Shown: positions 33,793 through 45,727 of the stretch, piece by piece
How positions within the stretch are numbered: position 1 is the stretch's first letter
Layout of the letters: every line of letters begins with the position of its first letter
Program-made: the position numbers and the translations under genes
From: Melitaea cinxia
Lineage: Eukaryota; Arthropoda; Insecta; Lepidoptera; Nymphalidae
NCBI RefSeq assembly: GCF_905220565.1
Contig: NC_059400.1
Coordinates: 1,071,501 to 1,135,500 of the forward strand
Length of the DNA stretch: 64,000 nt
Direction: 5' to 3'
The notes under the pieces: generated by a model
What the model was told of the DNA's origin: nothing
Databases searched by the model: none
What the model saw: the letters and a program-made list of their open reading frames with translations, nothing else

Positions 33793-34079
33793 CTTTTTTT
33801 ATATATCACTAGGTCGGCAAACAAGCGTACGGCTCACCTGATGGTAAGCGATTACCGTAGCTTATAGACGCCTGCAACACCAGAAGCATCGCAAGTACGT
33901 TGCCAACCCAACCCCCAATCCCCCCAGAAGCTCTGGTCACCTTACTCACCAACAGGAACACAATACTATTTGAAAACAGTATTATTTAGCTGTGATCTTC
34001 TGTAAGATCGAGGTACTTCCCCAGTCAAGCTGCTTCATATTTTGAGCAGGGAATTCCTGCTGTGCCCTACCTCAGTTAC
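33793..34079 (-). repeat. Family A repeat, near full length
   Basis: T run, CACTAGGTCGGCAAACAAGC, full body, GAATTCCTGCTGTGCCCTAC and CTCAG. Sits directly after a C element, suggesting insertion into its T-rich flank. Confidence 0.92.
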
Positions 34080-34264
34080 ACCTCTCAGATTAATAAGCTA
34101 AACCTAGAAACTAATTGTTTCTTTTTTTTGTTACTTGGAGTTTGTAGGGTAGATATAAATAAATTCTTGTAGCAAAAGTACTTATCAAATTTTGACGGTA
34201 CCATAATATAATATCTTTAGAATTAATTTTTATTTCATTGTAATAGGTTAAGGCTGAAAATATG

Positions 34265-34633
34265 AAAATCTCCTCAATACGTCCAACATGCAATGGAACG
34301 GGCTATACTTGGGGTTTCTCTCAAAGATGGATTAGATATTAGACTATGCGCGAGAGAACGAAAGTAACCGACATAATCTACAGAATTAGCAAGTCGAAGT
34401 GGCAGTGGGCTGGTCACCTATGTCACAGGACCGATGACCGTCGGAGCAGACCTGTCCTGGAGTGGAAACCACGTCTTGGCAAACGCAGTGTGGGACGTCC
34501 TCCGGCCCGTTGGACCGACGATCTACGTAATATTACTGGTGTAGGCTTGATGAGGATTGCGTAAAAACCGTGATATCTGGCGTGAACTTGGGGATGCCTA
34601 TGTCCAGCAGTAGACTGCAATAGGCAAAACTAT
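34265..34633 (+). pseudogene. RTE-type LINE ORF2 C-terminus, decayed
   Basis: A 5'-truncated retrotransposon fragment. The first frame from about 34281 reads VQHAMERAILGVSLKD; after a frameshift near 34347 a second frame reads RERTKVTDIIYRISKSKWQW and later SVGRPPARWTDDLRNI. After another shift at about 34562 comes RDIWRELGDAYVQQ, a stop, and TAIG. These blocks in this order are the extreme C-terminus of RTE-clade reverse transcriptases as I remember them. At least two frameshifts and a stop make it non-functional. Its 3' end matches the tails of the C elements, so a related active LINE likely mobilises them. Confidence 0.88.
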
Positions 34634-35168
34634 ATCTTCAAAGCTACAATGTTTGTACACATACAAGCTATAGATATATGTATGTTAAGTTAAAAGACAG
34701 TACTAAGTTGACGCTCGGTAGATAGTAATAAATTAACGAAGAGCTTCGATGCTGGCGACACCCACTTAAAGCACTCAGGCACTCGAACTAATTGAGTTCA
34801 GGACAACGACCGACGCGCGCGCACCTCGTTTTAATTCGGATGTCCAACACGGATGTAATATAAATTTATTGTTTTATAATATAATATTTATTGTTAGTAT
34901 TTTTGTTGTGATTAAAACAGATTTTTTAGATCGTAAGTTTTTAGAAAGTTAGGAACACTGTGACAACTTGACAAGTATATAAAATTTTTCTTAAAGCGGA
35001 ACAAAGAGTATAAAGAGCACAGACTAAAAATATATTTAAATAGCATGTTGATCAACAATTTTGACACTATGGGTGAAGGCTGCAATTTTAAATTTATTTC
35101 AACAATTTTTATATAATATTTAGTGTAAATATATGATAAGGTTTCGTGAATATCTTAATATATATAAA
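34634..35168. other. Mostly AT-rich sequence
   Basis: GC spot at 34790-34860 (AACGACCGACGCGCGCGCAC); otherwise nothing. Confidence 0.3.
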
Positions 35169-35351
35169 TCTCGTGTCACAATGTTTGTCCTCAATGGACT
35201 CCTAAACCACTTAACCGATTATAATAAAATTCGCACACCATGTGCAGTTCGATCCAACTTAAAAGATAGGCTATATTTTATTTTGATATATTATGTTATT
35301 ATTATATTTCAGGAAAAAATAAGGTGATACGAAGTTCGCCAGGTCAGCTAG
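35169..35351 (+). mobile_element. Short Helitron, 183 bp
   Basis: Starts TCTCGTGTCACAATGTTTGT after A and ends CGAAGTTCGCCAGGTCAGCTAG before T; the CGAA/TTCG palindrome sits just upstream of CTAG. Very short non-autonomous copy; the open frame across it (35133-35327) is incidental. Confidence 0.8.
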
Positions 35352-36962
35352 TATTGTTATAATTTAATTTCATTAAATGCATACATACTGACTAGACGAC
35401 CCGAGTGGTTTACTTCTGTCAATTTTAATTACAAAGAATTTTGGACAGTATAAGAGATTCGTTGTTCTTAAATACTTCTTATATACAAACATCAAGTATG
35501 CACAATTTTATTACATTTATATGTTTAATGCAATCATTGGATGCATTATCAATAACTTGGCGCCTTTCGGTAATGTCAACACACGATTACGACAAAATAC
35601 GAATATATTGAAGTAATAAATTAAACGCTCTTTATTAATTAAAAATGAAGCTAATTAGCGTCACCTGTCTGTTTTGTAAACGACTCCTTTGGACTTCATT
35701 TTGACCCGCTTCAAACTATCAGATTTCATTTAAACTTAGTAGAGTTATCGAGGACCGATGACAATACCCTAATTTGATAAGATTTTTCCTTTTTGGTTTG
35801 GTTTCTTCATAAAAGGTTTTTAGTTTTTGTTTAACTATTATTTATTATTAATACCGCTGTTGTTTTAATATTTTGAAACGGTAAAAAATATCAAGGTAAG
35901 AATATTTATTTTTTATTGTTTATCTATGAATCACGCTTTTTGAGTTCATCGTTGAATATGAAAAAGCCTGTAACCAAAATCGTCTGAAACCAGACATTTA
36001 ATTTTTTTATGTACTCCATGTCATTAACGCGATCAAGACGAATCTAACAACACCTCAAACGTTAAAAGTCTTCAAGCCATTTACTATTATATTTTTTACA
36101 TAAATCCGAAAAACATTATCCTCCTGCAGTCGGGTAAAAAGTGTATTAATATAAAAAAAACGTTACGTATAATACGTTATTCAACTACTGTTTGTATTGT
36201 TAAGTTTTATTAGTAACTGTTGAGGTTCTTGTCTGTTATTTACAGAGGAATCGATATTTCAGGTTGGGTGGGTACAGATGTATTTTCAATACACGTGTAT
36301 CATCACATAGCGCTTGATCTCAACACTCCAATCATTATGTATAAACAAGTTCACTACATCACGTAACAAGCATACGAGGTTAATAGTCGGCTGTTAGATG
36401 ATTCATAACACGAATTATATTAACAGGGACTCTTGGTGATATACCATGATTAGAAAGCCAACCGCCATCATAACTTTGTAGTACCTACTAATGATAGAGA
36501 ATGGAAACACACACTGGGAAAAAAAGGAAAAAATGGAATACTCGTAAATATATAGGAGCATTTCGATCTTTAAATGTATTCAATGAAAATACTATTCATT
36601 ACTTTATTTAATATTTTATTTGAAATATTCCTATATTATATATAATAAGAAAAAAACAATATTCTAACTTGAAAAAAGTATCAATATGCGCAATTCATTT
36701 GTCTACTTTTGTCTTATCTTGATCGTCTGTTAGAACGAAAAAAAAAAATGATCTATAAAACTAGATTCGACTATTAGCCGATATTTTAACTAAGCTAACG
36801 CAAACATAAATAGGTGGTTTTTGACCAAGTTCATCTTGATGACTTTTTATACACACTGAGTACATACACGATATGTAATCCAGTCAGTACTGACCACAGA
36901 AATCTAAATAATAAGTCAATTATTAGTTAGATTTCTATGGTACTGACACATATTTTACGCTT
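35352..36962. other. AT-rich unique sequence
   Basis: No gene, repeat or strong motif cluster recognised over about 1.6 kb; poly-A/T runs only. Confidence 0.3.
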
Positions 36963-37118
36963 AACGATATCTTTAAGATCGCAGCTAAATAATACTGATT
37001 TCAAGCAGTGTTATATACCTGTGGTGAGTAAGGTGACCAGAGCTCCTGGGGGCATTTGGAGTAGGTAGGATTAGTAATGCGCTCTCGAGGCTTCTGGTGT
37101 TGCAAGCATCTATAAGCT
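36963..37118 (+). repeat. Family A repeat, left part (interrupted)
   Basis: Plus-strand A copy from TTTAAGATCGCAGCTAAA to GCATCTATAAGC, split by an inverted A insertion and resumed at 37249. Confidence 0.85.
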
Positions 37119-37248
37119 TTTTTTTTAATGTCACTAGGTCGGCAAACAAGCGTACGGCTCACCTGATGGTAAGCGATTACCGTAGCTTATAGACACCTGC
37201 AACACCAGAAGCATCGCAAGCGCGTTGCCGACCCAATCCCCAATCCCC
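37119..37248 (-). repeat. Family A repeat inserted into another A copy
   Basis: A T run followed by CACTAGGTCGGCAAACAAGC down to CCCAATCCCCAATCCCCC. It is 5'-truncated, inverted relative to its host copy, and less diverged than the host, so it is the younger. Confidence 0.88.
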
Positions 37249-37290
37249 CGGTATACGGTAATCGCTTACCATCAGGTGAGCCATAGTTGA
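37249..37290 (+). repeat. Family A repeat, right part (interrupted)
   Basis: GGTATACGGTAATCGCTTAC and CATCAGGTGAGCC continue the host copy; its terminal TTGTTTGCCGACC is missing. Confidence 0.85.
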
Positions 37291-37991
37291 ATAAAAATAA
37301 AGTAAAGCTTAAAATTTTATTTATACTTACTTAGTTAACATAAAACTACTAAAACTCCGCCATTTTCGTACGTACTAACACATTTACTATGAAGAATGGA
37401 ACTATAACCTATAGAGGTAGTTTACTATCACGGGTTGAGATGGTACATATTTTTTTATATAAGTAGTATACATCCACGGGCTTTTGAACCCATGTCCTTT
37501 TTTATTTCTAAAACATGCTATTTTTTTAATCAAGGTAGGCGTTACTCAGCAACATCATTGTTTGGGTTACACTAACTTAATGTTTCCAACAGAGACGTGA
37601 TGATACATTTTTTTTGTTTTTTTTTTTGGTTTTTGTTGTACAAAAAAAAAGATGGTACATATTACTTTGGCCCAAAATATCAACAAGTACATAAGTACAT
37701 GTTATTCATTACATAAAGCCATACGAGCAAGTACCTAAACGAGGAGTTAATGATAAAGCGTCCATTAAACGTGTCTGATGAGCCGGCGTGAGTCAGTACT
37801 GTTGTATGAAACATTCGTGATGGACGCTGACTTATCAACTCAATTGGAGGCCGTGGAGCGGTTCGCGGCTAAAACTATTTATGTGTTACATTGTCAGAAG
37901 CTTGTGTCACTTATACTCTTTTGTGAGATATGTTTCTATTATGTAAAGTATTCAAAAATCTATGTTCCCTTCTTAAACGTTTTTTTAATCA
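37291..37991. other. Unique sequence with a protein-like short frame
   Basis: At 37778-37890 a plus-strand frame reads MSRRESVLLYETFVMDADLS and TQLEAVERFAAKTIYVLHC, more protein-like than its surroundings, and then runs into a SINE. The first codon is not ATG in this frame by position 37778; an in-frame ATG follows at 37820. A possible donor TAT|GTAAAG lies near 37939. No family recognised; low confidence as an exon. Confidence 0.2.
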
Positions 37992-38204
37992 TACACACAC
38001 GGTCGTCTGTTACTATGGTAAGCAAATTAATGCTTGTCATAGGTAACAGCTGACTGTAATAACTAAATATTATTATATTTTTTTTTTTTTATTAAATATT
38101 TATAAAATAATACGTATTTAAATACAAATACTACACACAGACTCAGGCGGGAATCGAACGAGCAACTCGCGGAACTGAAAGCACTACAAATTGTGCCAAC
38201 GGAA
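37992..38204 (-). mobile_element. tRNA-derived SINE, family B
   Basis: Minus-strand head CCGTTGGCACAATTTGTAG and B box GTTCGATTCCCGCCTGAG (complement at about 38145-38160), A/T-rich middle, and the end CAGACGACCGTGTGTGT. Shares TAAGCAAATTAATGCTTGT-type core with the copy at 60328-60510. I recall this as a widespread lepidopteran SINE. Confidence 0.8.
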
Positions 38205-38315
38205 TGGACAAGTAGAAAGATATAAACAATAAAAAGTTGTTAAGGAAAAATGTAAAGAGTTATACATAATTTATTATTTAAAAGTCTAACTGAAATTGTT
38301 TAGAATTTTCTATAT

Positions 38316-38425
38316 GCTTCAGCCTGTAATATCCCACAACTGGGCATAGGCCTCTTTCCCCATGTAGGAGAAGGATCAGAGCTTAATCCACCACGCTGCT
38401 CCAATGTGGGTTGGCGGATATTATA
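38316..38425 (-). mobile_element. Metulj-like SINE tail (M)
   Basis: CTTCAGCCTGTAATATCCCA, CATGTAGGAGAAGGATCAGA, CACCACGCTGCTCCAATGTG; only the 3' 110 bp survives. Confidence 0.9.
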
Positions 38426-38656
38426 TGATACAGGAATATTTATTAGAATTTAATGTTAGGTTAAAATCAGCGACACGGTATATTATAAAATAAATAATGT
38501 TAAAAAGTGGATCGTGTTCCATCACATCCCAGTAGTAAGCAAATTTAGTATTCAAGATATTCATTTTTAATTGCTCTTAAATTATACGCTATCGGTAAAT
38601 CATTATGGCACAAAAATTATAGCAATAACGACACAATAAAACTATAAACTTTATAA

Positions 38657-38984
38657 TCTATACAAATAAATAAAATTAAAGCGTCTGTTTGTAATATGAA
38701 AATAACCGCTTTTTTCTAAATTAATATGGATGTTTACACGGTACATATACCAAAATAATTTTTTTTTACAGTTTTTGTCTGTCTGTCTGTCTGTCTGTTT
38801 GTTCCGGCTAACCTCTGAAACGGCTGGGCCAATTTTGACGGGACTTCTACTGGCAGACAGCTGATGTAATAAGAAGTAACTTAGGCTAGTTTTATTTTAG
38901 AATTTTATTTATTCTATAACTTTGAAAATTGAAAAATAACTTTTTTGTTACATTCCACGCGGACGAAGTCGCGAGCACAGCTAC
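38657..38984 (+). mobile_element. Short non-autonomous Helitron (family H)
   Basis: Same subfamily as 21426-21743, 328 bp; TC start after A, CACGCGGACGAAGTCGCG hairpin. It ends CTAC before T where other copies have CTAG, one base off consensus. The CTGT microsatellite has five units here. Confidence 0.85.
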
Positions 38985-39343
38985 TCTACTAATCAATACA
39001 AATAGTACGCAAAGACAGGGACAAAAATATTTTTATGCTATGTATTTTTATCACAAGGTGGATTAAATTTCAAATATTCTACATGTATAATATTTAAATG
39101 AATTATCTTGCAAATAATTTCAACTCTTCGTAGAAAGTCTACTCGATAAGACTCTTTGTTCTTAGGTAGGAGACAATAATAACAGCAAAGAGAGGTCAAC
39201 AGCGGCGACGCGCACCGGTCAACTCGAGTAATTGTCGACGTGGGAACTACTCTGACTCATCCTATACCTATAATCTTACGTATGTTTTAAATACTTCGTT
39301 AATATTACCAAGAGATTTCACTTTTTTAAAAGATATTTGTTTT
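38985..39343. other. Unique spacer
   Basis: GC spot at 39190-39260 (AGCGGCGACGCGCACCGGTC); nothing assigned. Confidence 0.3.
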
Positions 39344-39452
39344 TAACCGACTTCAAAAAAGGAGGAGGTTTCTCAATTCGAACGTACATATATATTTTTA
39401 TATGTATTCGCGAATAACTTTGTCGTTTATGAACCAATTTTGCTGATTATTT
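39344..39452 (+). mobile_element. Family F end
   Basis: TTTTTAACCGACTTCAAAAA and GGAGGAGGTTTCTCAATTCG, then TATGAACCAATTTTGC. Truncated at about 39452, where a family A fragment begins. Confidence 0.75.
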
Positions 39453-39464
39453 TTCCATTCCAAG

Positions 39465-39618
39465 GGCCTATTCCCTATTCCCCCAGGAGATCACCTTACT
39501 CACCAACAGCAAAACAACACTGCTTGAAACCAATATTATTTACCCCAGGTACTACCCCAGTCAGGCTGCTTTATATTTTAAGCAAGAAATTTTTTGTTGT
39601 GGCCTACCTCAGTTGAAC
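39465..39618 (-). repeat. Family A repeat fragment
   Basis: CCCCCAGGAGATCACCTTAC, AACACTGCTTGAAACCAAT, CTACCCCAGTCAGGCTGC, TGGCCTACCTCAGTTG. Lacks the tail half. Confidence 0.8.
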
Positions 39619-41294
39619 CTTAAGAAACACCCTAGGTTAAAATCATCTTATGTTTAGAAATTTAAAAATAGAAATATCCACGGCTTAGAACCTTTTCCTC
39701 TTTTACCAGTTAAAAACACAACAGACGGACGAGTGTATATTTTAATCATAAAATAAATTTCGCCAGAAAACTCCAAACGAACGCAACGCAATTCGGCTAA
39801 CAAGTTTAGTTTTCAGAACGTTTGCTTGTTATAATTTTTTTATTGAAAGGTTTCAAAACTAAAACTCCAAAAACTTTTTCTCCATTTAAAAATATAGTTC
39901 CATTAAACTTTTTGATTTTTTTCATATCTATATATTTTTGGTTGTGCTTATTTTTAGCGTTAATTTAGTAAGAACAACATAAATAAACCATCCTAAATAT
40001 ATAGATTATTTGACCCCTAAGTATTAAAAAAATATTAAACGGTTATACAGAAGTATATTGCCAGAATAGCTCGTAAACAAAGTCAAATTTAAAAAAAGGC
40101 TAGGTTCTCTTTTCACGTGGAACGTGATCTAGTACATATACCCCCCCCCCCCATTTAAAGAAACGCAGTTAAGTGTCAAACATTATGTATTTAAAATTAT
40201 CACGTCAAACAATTACAATACATCTAGAAGACAAACACAATGATACACAATATACAAACACATCAATAATACAATTCAGAAGCACAAAATCCAAAAATTC
40301 GCAATGTTGTAAAATAAAAAAAGAACTGAAAAATTCCAAGCTCAATCTTGAAGAAGGTACAAATCACTTCACAGGAGCCATCTACCAGGTATTCGAAACA
40401 AATTGGCCTTAATAAAATACAACGCCAATTAACGAGCGCGCAGGGGAAAAATAATAAGAATCACCTTCTTAGATGGAAAGTGATCTTCCCTTAATTGCGA
40501 CTCGGGGGAAAGCCGACTTTGAGCGAAACGATTCCGTTCTGTTTCGTGTAATTTAAAAAATTACAATGAAAAATTTCAAGTTGATTGTGTTTGTCTAAAT
40601 TGATCAGGGGTTTCATACGCAAACAATGATTTTGTTTATTTTTCTAATCTTTTTGATGTTAAAAAAAAATTTAAAGAGTAACTGGAGAGGTTATTTTCAT
40701 TTATTTTCAGCAGAAGTTAGATTTCAAATCTGTGGTATATTCTAGATAACTATAATTAATTTTTAAAAACAATTCCCATTTTAGTTTGTAAAATAGCAAC
40801 AATAATTCAAAACTGATTTTGAATCCTAATTCAATGAAATAACTTTTGATCTCGATTTTATTAGGTCAAAAAAAATTTTTCTTAAATAATGACATTAGTT
40901 TTTTTTCTAAAACTATCTTTGAATTCCTTCATTCAGTATTCCAGTCCAGTAGGGTTCCACGAAATATATCACAAGTAAACTTGTAATAAAACCCTATAAT
41001 CAAAACGAAGTCTACGAGTCTATCAGATCTTCAATCACCAAGTCCACAATGAGCTGACTCCGAGCAGGTTCAATATCGGGAGATTGTTATCACTCGCAAC
41101 TTGGTCAGGCTCCTCTTGATTTATGCGTTCAGTTAATCCGACTATTTACTAGTTTTAGTGGAAGGTAAAGAGGGCCTTTTTCCGGTAGCCCTTCGGCTAG
41201 GATAAGTTCTCAAGGTATACGCTTTAGGCGATTTTTTTTAAGTTTGAAATTTTTGTAAATATTCACATTATAGTACCTACTCGTATATAAGTAT
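39619..41294. other. AT-rich unique sequence
   Basis: A C12 homopolymer at 40141-40152. GC spots at 40440-40545 and 41040-41110. The 79-codon frame at 40173-40412 is Thr/Asn/Lys-rich without family resemblance. Confidence 0.3.
40141..40152. repeat. C12 homopolymer
   Basis: Twelve C in a row in an AT-rich genome; a likely indel or assembly-error site. Confidence 0.95.
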
Positions 41295-41619
41295 CAATCA
41301 TTACAGCCTATACAGTCCACTGCTGGACATAGGCCTCCACAAGCTTACGCCAAAAATAACGTGAACTCATGTGTTTTGCCCATAGTCACCACGCTGGGCA
41401 AGCGGGTTGGTGACCGCAGTACTGGCTTTGCCGCACCGAAGACGCTGCTGCCCGCCTTCGGCCTGTGTATTTAAAAGCCAGCAGTTGGATGGTTATCCCG
41501 CCATCGGTCGGCTTCTTAAGTTCCAAGGTGGTTGTGGAACCTTGTTATCCCTTAGTCGCCTCTTACGACACCCACGGGAAGAGGTGGCTAAATTCTTTAG
41601 TGCCGTAGCCACACAGCAC
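41295..41619 (-). mobile_element. RTE-tailed non-autonomous element (C)
   Basis: Full length with a short deletion in GAGAGGGGGTGGC (here GAGGTGGC). Flanked by the 13-bp target duplication CGTATATAAGTAT at 41282-41294 and 41620-41632. Confidence 0.93.
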
Positions 41620-41632
41620 CGTATATAAGTAT

Positions 41633-42769
41633 AGAAGTCTGAAAATCTATGACATAGATTCTAAAAGATTCAATAATTCAAAAATTGATTAACAGAGATT
41701 TTGAAATAACAATAATCTACAGAACTATTAAAAATGATATTTAAGTTCATCTTTCATTCATTTATGTCACATTTTTTATATTAAATACGGTTGGTACAGA
41801 GGATGTGTATATTTTTTTAATTCTTATTATTATTATATTATTTGTTAATTATATCTTTCCTAATTATTAAAATGTCCAACTAGATTTAAAATATAAAAAA
41901 GGCTACATTTGAGCAATTGTTTTACCGAATCGCACTAAAATAGTTAAATTATTTCGGAACGGATGTTTCCTCTCATAAATTGTACCGCAGGTCGGCTAAG
42001 GAGAGTTATCAGTCAGGGCGGGTGATGTATATCGCAGGCGTGCCGTGTCCAGCGGCGTCCACCGTACGCAATTATCTGTTTCACTTTCAGGAGATTAGAC
42101 CTGGGACTCTTTTAAGATAACACGCCTTATACACATACAAATAGTTGTATAATGGAGTTAGTAATTCTGTAATAGACTTCTATATATTTTGTTATTTACT
42201 AAAATTTTTAGACCACAATTTGTCAATGGCACTGTACTTATGATGCAGAGAAATATTATTAAAAATTTACAATTTACAAAAGTTTGTTCAAAAGGGTGTC
42301 AAAGGAAAGCCTCTGATCCAAAATGGTGAAATGGTGGTCGTCATCAAAGGATATCTTGAAATTTGAAAGTCGATTGACGTTAAAATAAATTCACAAGTGT
42401 CTAATTCTGTATTTAAAAATAGTTTAAAAAGAAAACTAAAAAGAAAAAGTATTCATATATTAGGAAAAAAGGAAAGATAAAAACTGATACAACTTTTGCG
42501 ACATTCAATTATCAAAGCAGCCCTAAAGGGTAATAATATTTAAGACGAGAGCATAAGACGTCTAAATGAAGACATTGGACGCGGCCATCTCGAGAAGACT
42601 GCATACGAATGTGGAGCTACCGTGCTCGATAGAAGTCGCTTGGGAATTTACTGAGATATAACCCATAGGAAAATTTCATCTGATATTTGCATTACATTTT
42701 TGCTTTATTACTATTAAAGAGCATTTATATTTTAAAGATGTAAATTTAGACTAATAGGATATTTTTCAA
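41633..42769. other. Unique sequence with GC-elevated block
   Basis: 42000-42115 (GGCGTGCCGTGTCCAGCGGC region) rises above AT-rich flanks; conserved-element candidate. Confidence 0.3.
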
Positions 42770-42925
42770 ATAAAACTTCTTAACGCACGCTTGACTTGAG
42801 GAGTAAGCTGGTAAATGCGTGACGAGAGCGTAACAAAAAGTGTGATCAGGCAAGGCGAACAGAAGTTGAGAGGGAGATATAAGTTAGTGAAGATTACTTC
42901 AATCGTGTGTTCTAAAACATACTTT
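42770..42925 (+). repeat. Family E repeat
   Basis: AAAACTTCTTAACGCACGC, TTGACTTGAGGAGTAAGCTG, GACGAGAGCGTAACAAAAAG, GTTGAGAGGGAGATATAAG, CTTCAATCGTGTG. Confidence 0.75.
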
Positions 42926-43623
42926 TTTTTATATTTATAACTTGAATAAATAAATATAAAGTAAGACTGTAATTGTTGAAGTATTTTTATTTTTTTAAAA
43001 ATAAGTGCTTTTTTACATACTTATCTTACTGTCTGTAAACTCCCCCAACACGTAGCATTTGTAAGAAGTATAACAAAAAAAAAAATATATTAAATTGAAT
43101 TTGGAATGAAATTAATCGTCAATACAGTTAACAAATTAAGATCGGAACAGAGGAAACTATTATCTGACTAACAATAAAGTAGACAATTTAAAGAGGAATC
43201 TAATACACAAAAAGAATTTCGCAGCGCAAATAAAACCGTTTTGCTCACGTAGTGCCATCTGGGATAGAGTCCGCTTGTCCGGTGAGCGGTCGGTATATCA
43301 GCCGTCGACACGATATGAAAATTGCTTTACGAACCTGTTAAGCTGCGAGCACAATGAGAGGATTTATCGATTTATTGCCATAACGTATATATTATACACA
43401 GATATAATCCACATGTATGTACCATTTTATAGATATTGATTGCTTTACCGGCATCAACAACTAAAAAACTTATTATTGCTTTTGTTTTTGTAAATTAATT
43501 AATTATTAAAATTATATATATTACTCATTTAATTTTGAAACAATGTCAACATGACTAACGGTCGTTAAATTTTTTGTTTCAATTTTCGATTTTTTGTAAA
43601 GTGATAATTATTATACTTATTTA
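42926..43623. other. AT-rich sequence with one GC block
   Basis: 43210-43350 (GTCCGGTGAGCGGTCGGTAT) is GC-elevated. The part from about 43480 may be the eroded body of the Helitron ending at 43652. Confidence 0.3.
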
Positions 43624-43652
43624 GTGCGAATTATTCGCACGGGTATTGCTAG
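43624..43652 (+). mobile_element. Helitron 3' terminus, perfect hairpin
   Basis: GTGCGAA-TTA-TTCGCAC (7-bp perfect stem), then GGGTATTG and CTAG before T: a canonical Helitron 3' end. The 5' end cannot be placed. Confidence 0.65.
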
Positions 43653-45309
43653 TATTATATTACTATCGTAATTCTTTAAAAAAATACATAATTTTTTTGT
43701 AAAGTTTGACAAAATATATTGTCATATCTATGACAATTTAACTAATAATAGTGATAGTTGTAAGTTGTGACTGAAATAAGTAAACAAATAAATAAATAAA
43801 TAACTTATGTCAAACGTAAGGGACATTAATCAAACAAAAAACAAAGATCAATTTCTGTTATGAATTATTCCTATTTAGGTGTGCTGGAAGAAATATTTCT
43901 TTTATAATTCTGTGACTATGAAAGTGCGAAACAAATATATAAATTTTTATATTATTTTGATTGAAAGTCAGCCTATTATTACTGGTATTCATTTAATTTT
44001 TTTAATTTTTTCCGGTCCTCCCGTGACCATGTTTGCTGTAAAGTCAAACCGTCGGGCATTTAAAAAAACTTAATAAACCGCGATAATATCCTAAAAAGTT
44101 TTTTCATTATAATGATTGAAAATCGCGTAAACATTAGAAATCAATGTATAATTGGTAACAAAAAATTTTTAATCCACAATTGCATCTAAAACCTTACGGT
44201 TGTAAGACGTATGAAACTGCGATGTGATCGCGGTCGCACGACGCGCTTGATAACTCAATATCGCACCGTTAGCCGCAACGAGAAACGTCGACAGCCGCGA
44301 TATAGAGCACTTTGTCTTCGGAACTGGACATTTGGTATTAAGCACGTCGTTGCTACTTTAAAATCCTTCTAATGTTTCAATTTTAGTGAAAAATCTTTTA
44401 TTAGAAGTGATTGTTTTCATCTGTGTGCCAGAAATAGACAATTTTCGAACATGAAATAAAATAAAAAGTTTATGGTTTATCTTGAGATAAGAAAGTGTAT
44501 ACTTCCGCCACTTCGAAATCATCAAAATTTCATTTTGTTAGTATTAATAGATCATCTGCCTGTTACAACAAGATATTATATTAGTGTGATCATTCATCAT
44601 CAATGATCTTTAATCATTTCTTAGAGATATTTAGAATTAAGCACGGCGCGATGGGGCTGTTATATTATTAAACATAAAAGGCGTTAAAAAAAGATATGTG
44701 AAAATGAATCCTTATATTCGAAGAATTTAAATTAGGAACTATATATATTATATCATGTAATCGCTATAAATTGTATTGCAATGGTCGTAAGTTGCGAACA
44801 CGAAGACACCACGGAGAAATTAATTACTGAACCATCAGAGCGTCTGACGGGCGACCACGTGAACATTCAGCTGCGATTGTTAATCGTAGACTAAACCACC
44901 TTCGTGCTGAAAGCTATTAATTCGTTTAATAATTTAATTAATACAAACGTTTCTCGAAATAACGTTTGTACGAGTAATAATAGTTTGAAATATTGGCCCA
45001 CATTGGGCGCCATATTTTGCCTATGAATAAACTATTTCATTAATTCATATAATGATATATGTTACGCGTGACTTGCGTGATTTGTGATACAATTTTACCT
45101 GAAACATTATTTTTCTGTTCATTATTCTTCTGATAACTCTAATTTTCAAAAAAAAATTTCTGCTCCTAATTATTTTTATATTTGTAAGACTGGTTAACTT
45201 ATATGAGTTATCCGGATCAAATACATAATAAATTCTAAAACGAAATTACAAAGAAACGTCAATGTAATTATAAAAATAATTAATAATCCACTCGAACAAA
45301 ACACTTCAT
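43653..45309. other. Unique sequence, GC-elevated blocks
   Basis: 44200-44350 and 44780-44930 are CpG-containing unique blocks, the second with CCACGTGA and several ATTAATT motifs. A 7-bp inverted repeat GATCATT/AATGATC lies at about 44588-44608. The open frame at 43879-44073 is AT-driven. Confidence 0.35.
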
Positions 45310-45727
45310 TCGGCAGGCGTATTCATCAACAGCGGTCACCTGAAATCTCTCGGCGCCGTGATGTCGCTAGGGGTGCACGAGAGGACGAAGGGAGACTTTG
45401 GGGGGGAGAGATTAATTACTGTTTGATCCCACAACAGGGCCCCAGGTACTGCAGTGACACGGACATTACGCGAGCGCTGTCACTCGCTGATTTAGTACGA
45501 TGCACCGCCTGCCTAGGAAATCTACGTCTGCGAACAATTGACTGGTCTAGATTGTTGCGGTCGTCCAATCTAGATTTGAATTGTGCTTGTGATTTCAGAG
45601 AATTTGTGCAGCACTTTTGGAAATGGGTTAGTCATGTAGATCTGCGTCATTCGTGTGGTTCGGATTTTGGAAAATATTTATCTATATTGTTTTCTATTGT
45701 TTATCGCGTTTTAATCAGAAAAATCTA
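45310..45727 (+). other. GC-elevated open block, exon or conserved element
   Basis: One plus-strand frame stays open from about 45423 to TAA at about 45728 and includes RALSLADLVRCTACLGNLRL and DLNCACDFREFVQHFWKW. There is no ATG at its start; an acceptor-like CCCACAACAG precedes 45437. The Cys spacing is not a zinc-binding motif I know. Codon composition falls off toward the 3' part. Either an unrecognised exon or a conserved noncoding block. Confidence 0.2.

Noticed and set aside
4377..34079. Family A copies near GAGGTAGG as let-7-like microRNA (TGAGGTAG at 30368)
   Set aside because: The match is a shared 8-mer inside a dispersed repeat without a let-7 arm or hairpin.
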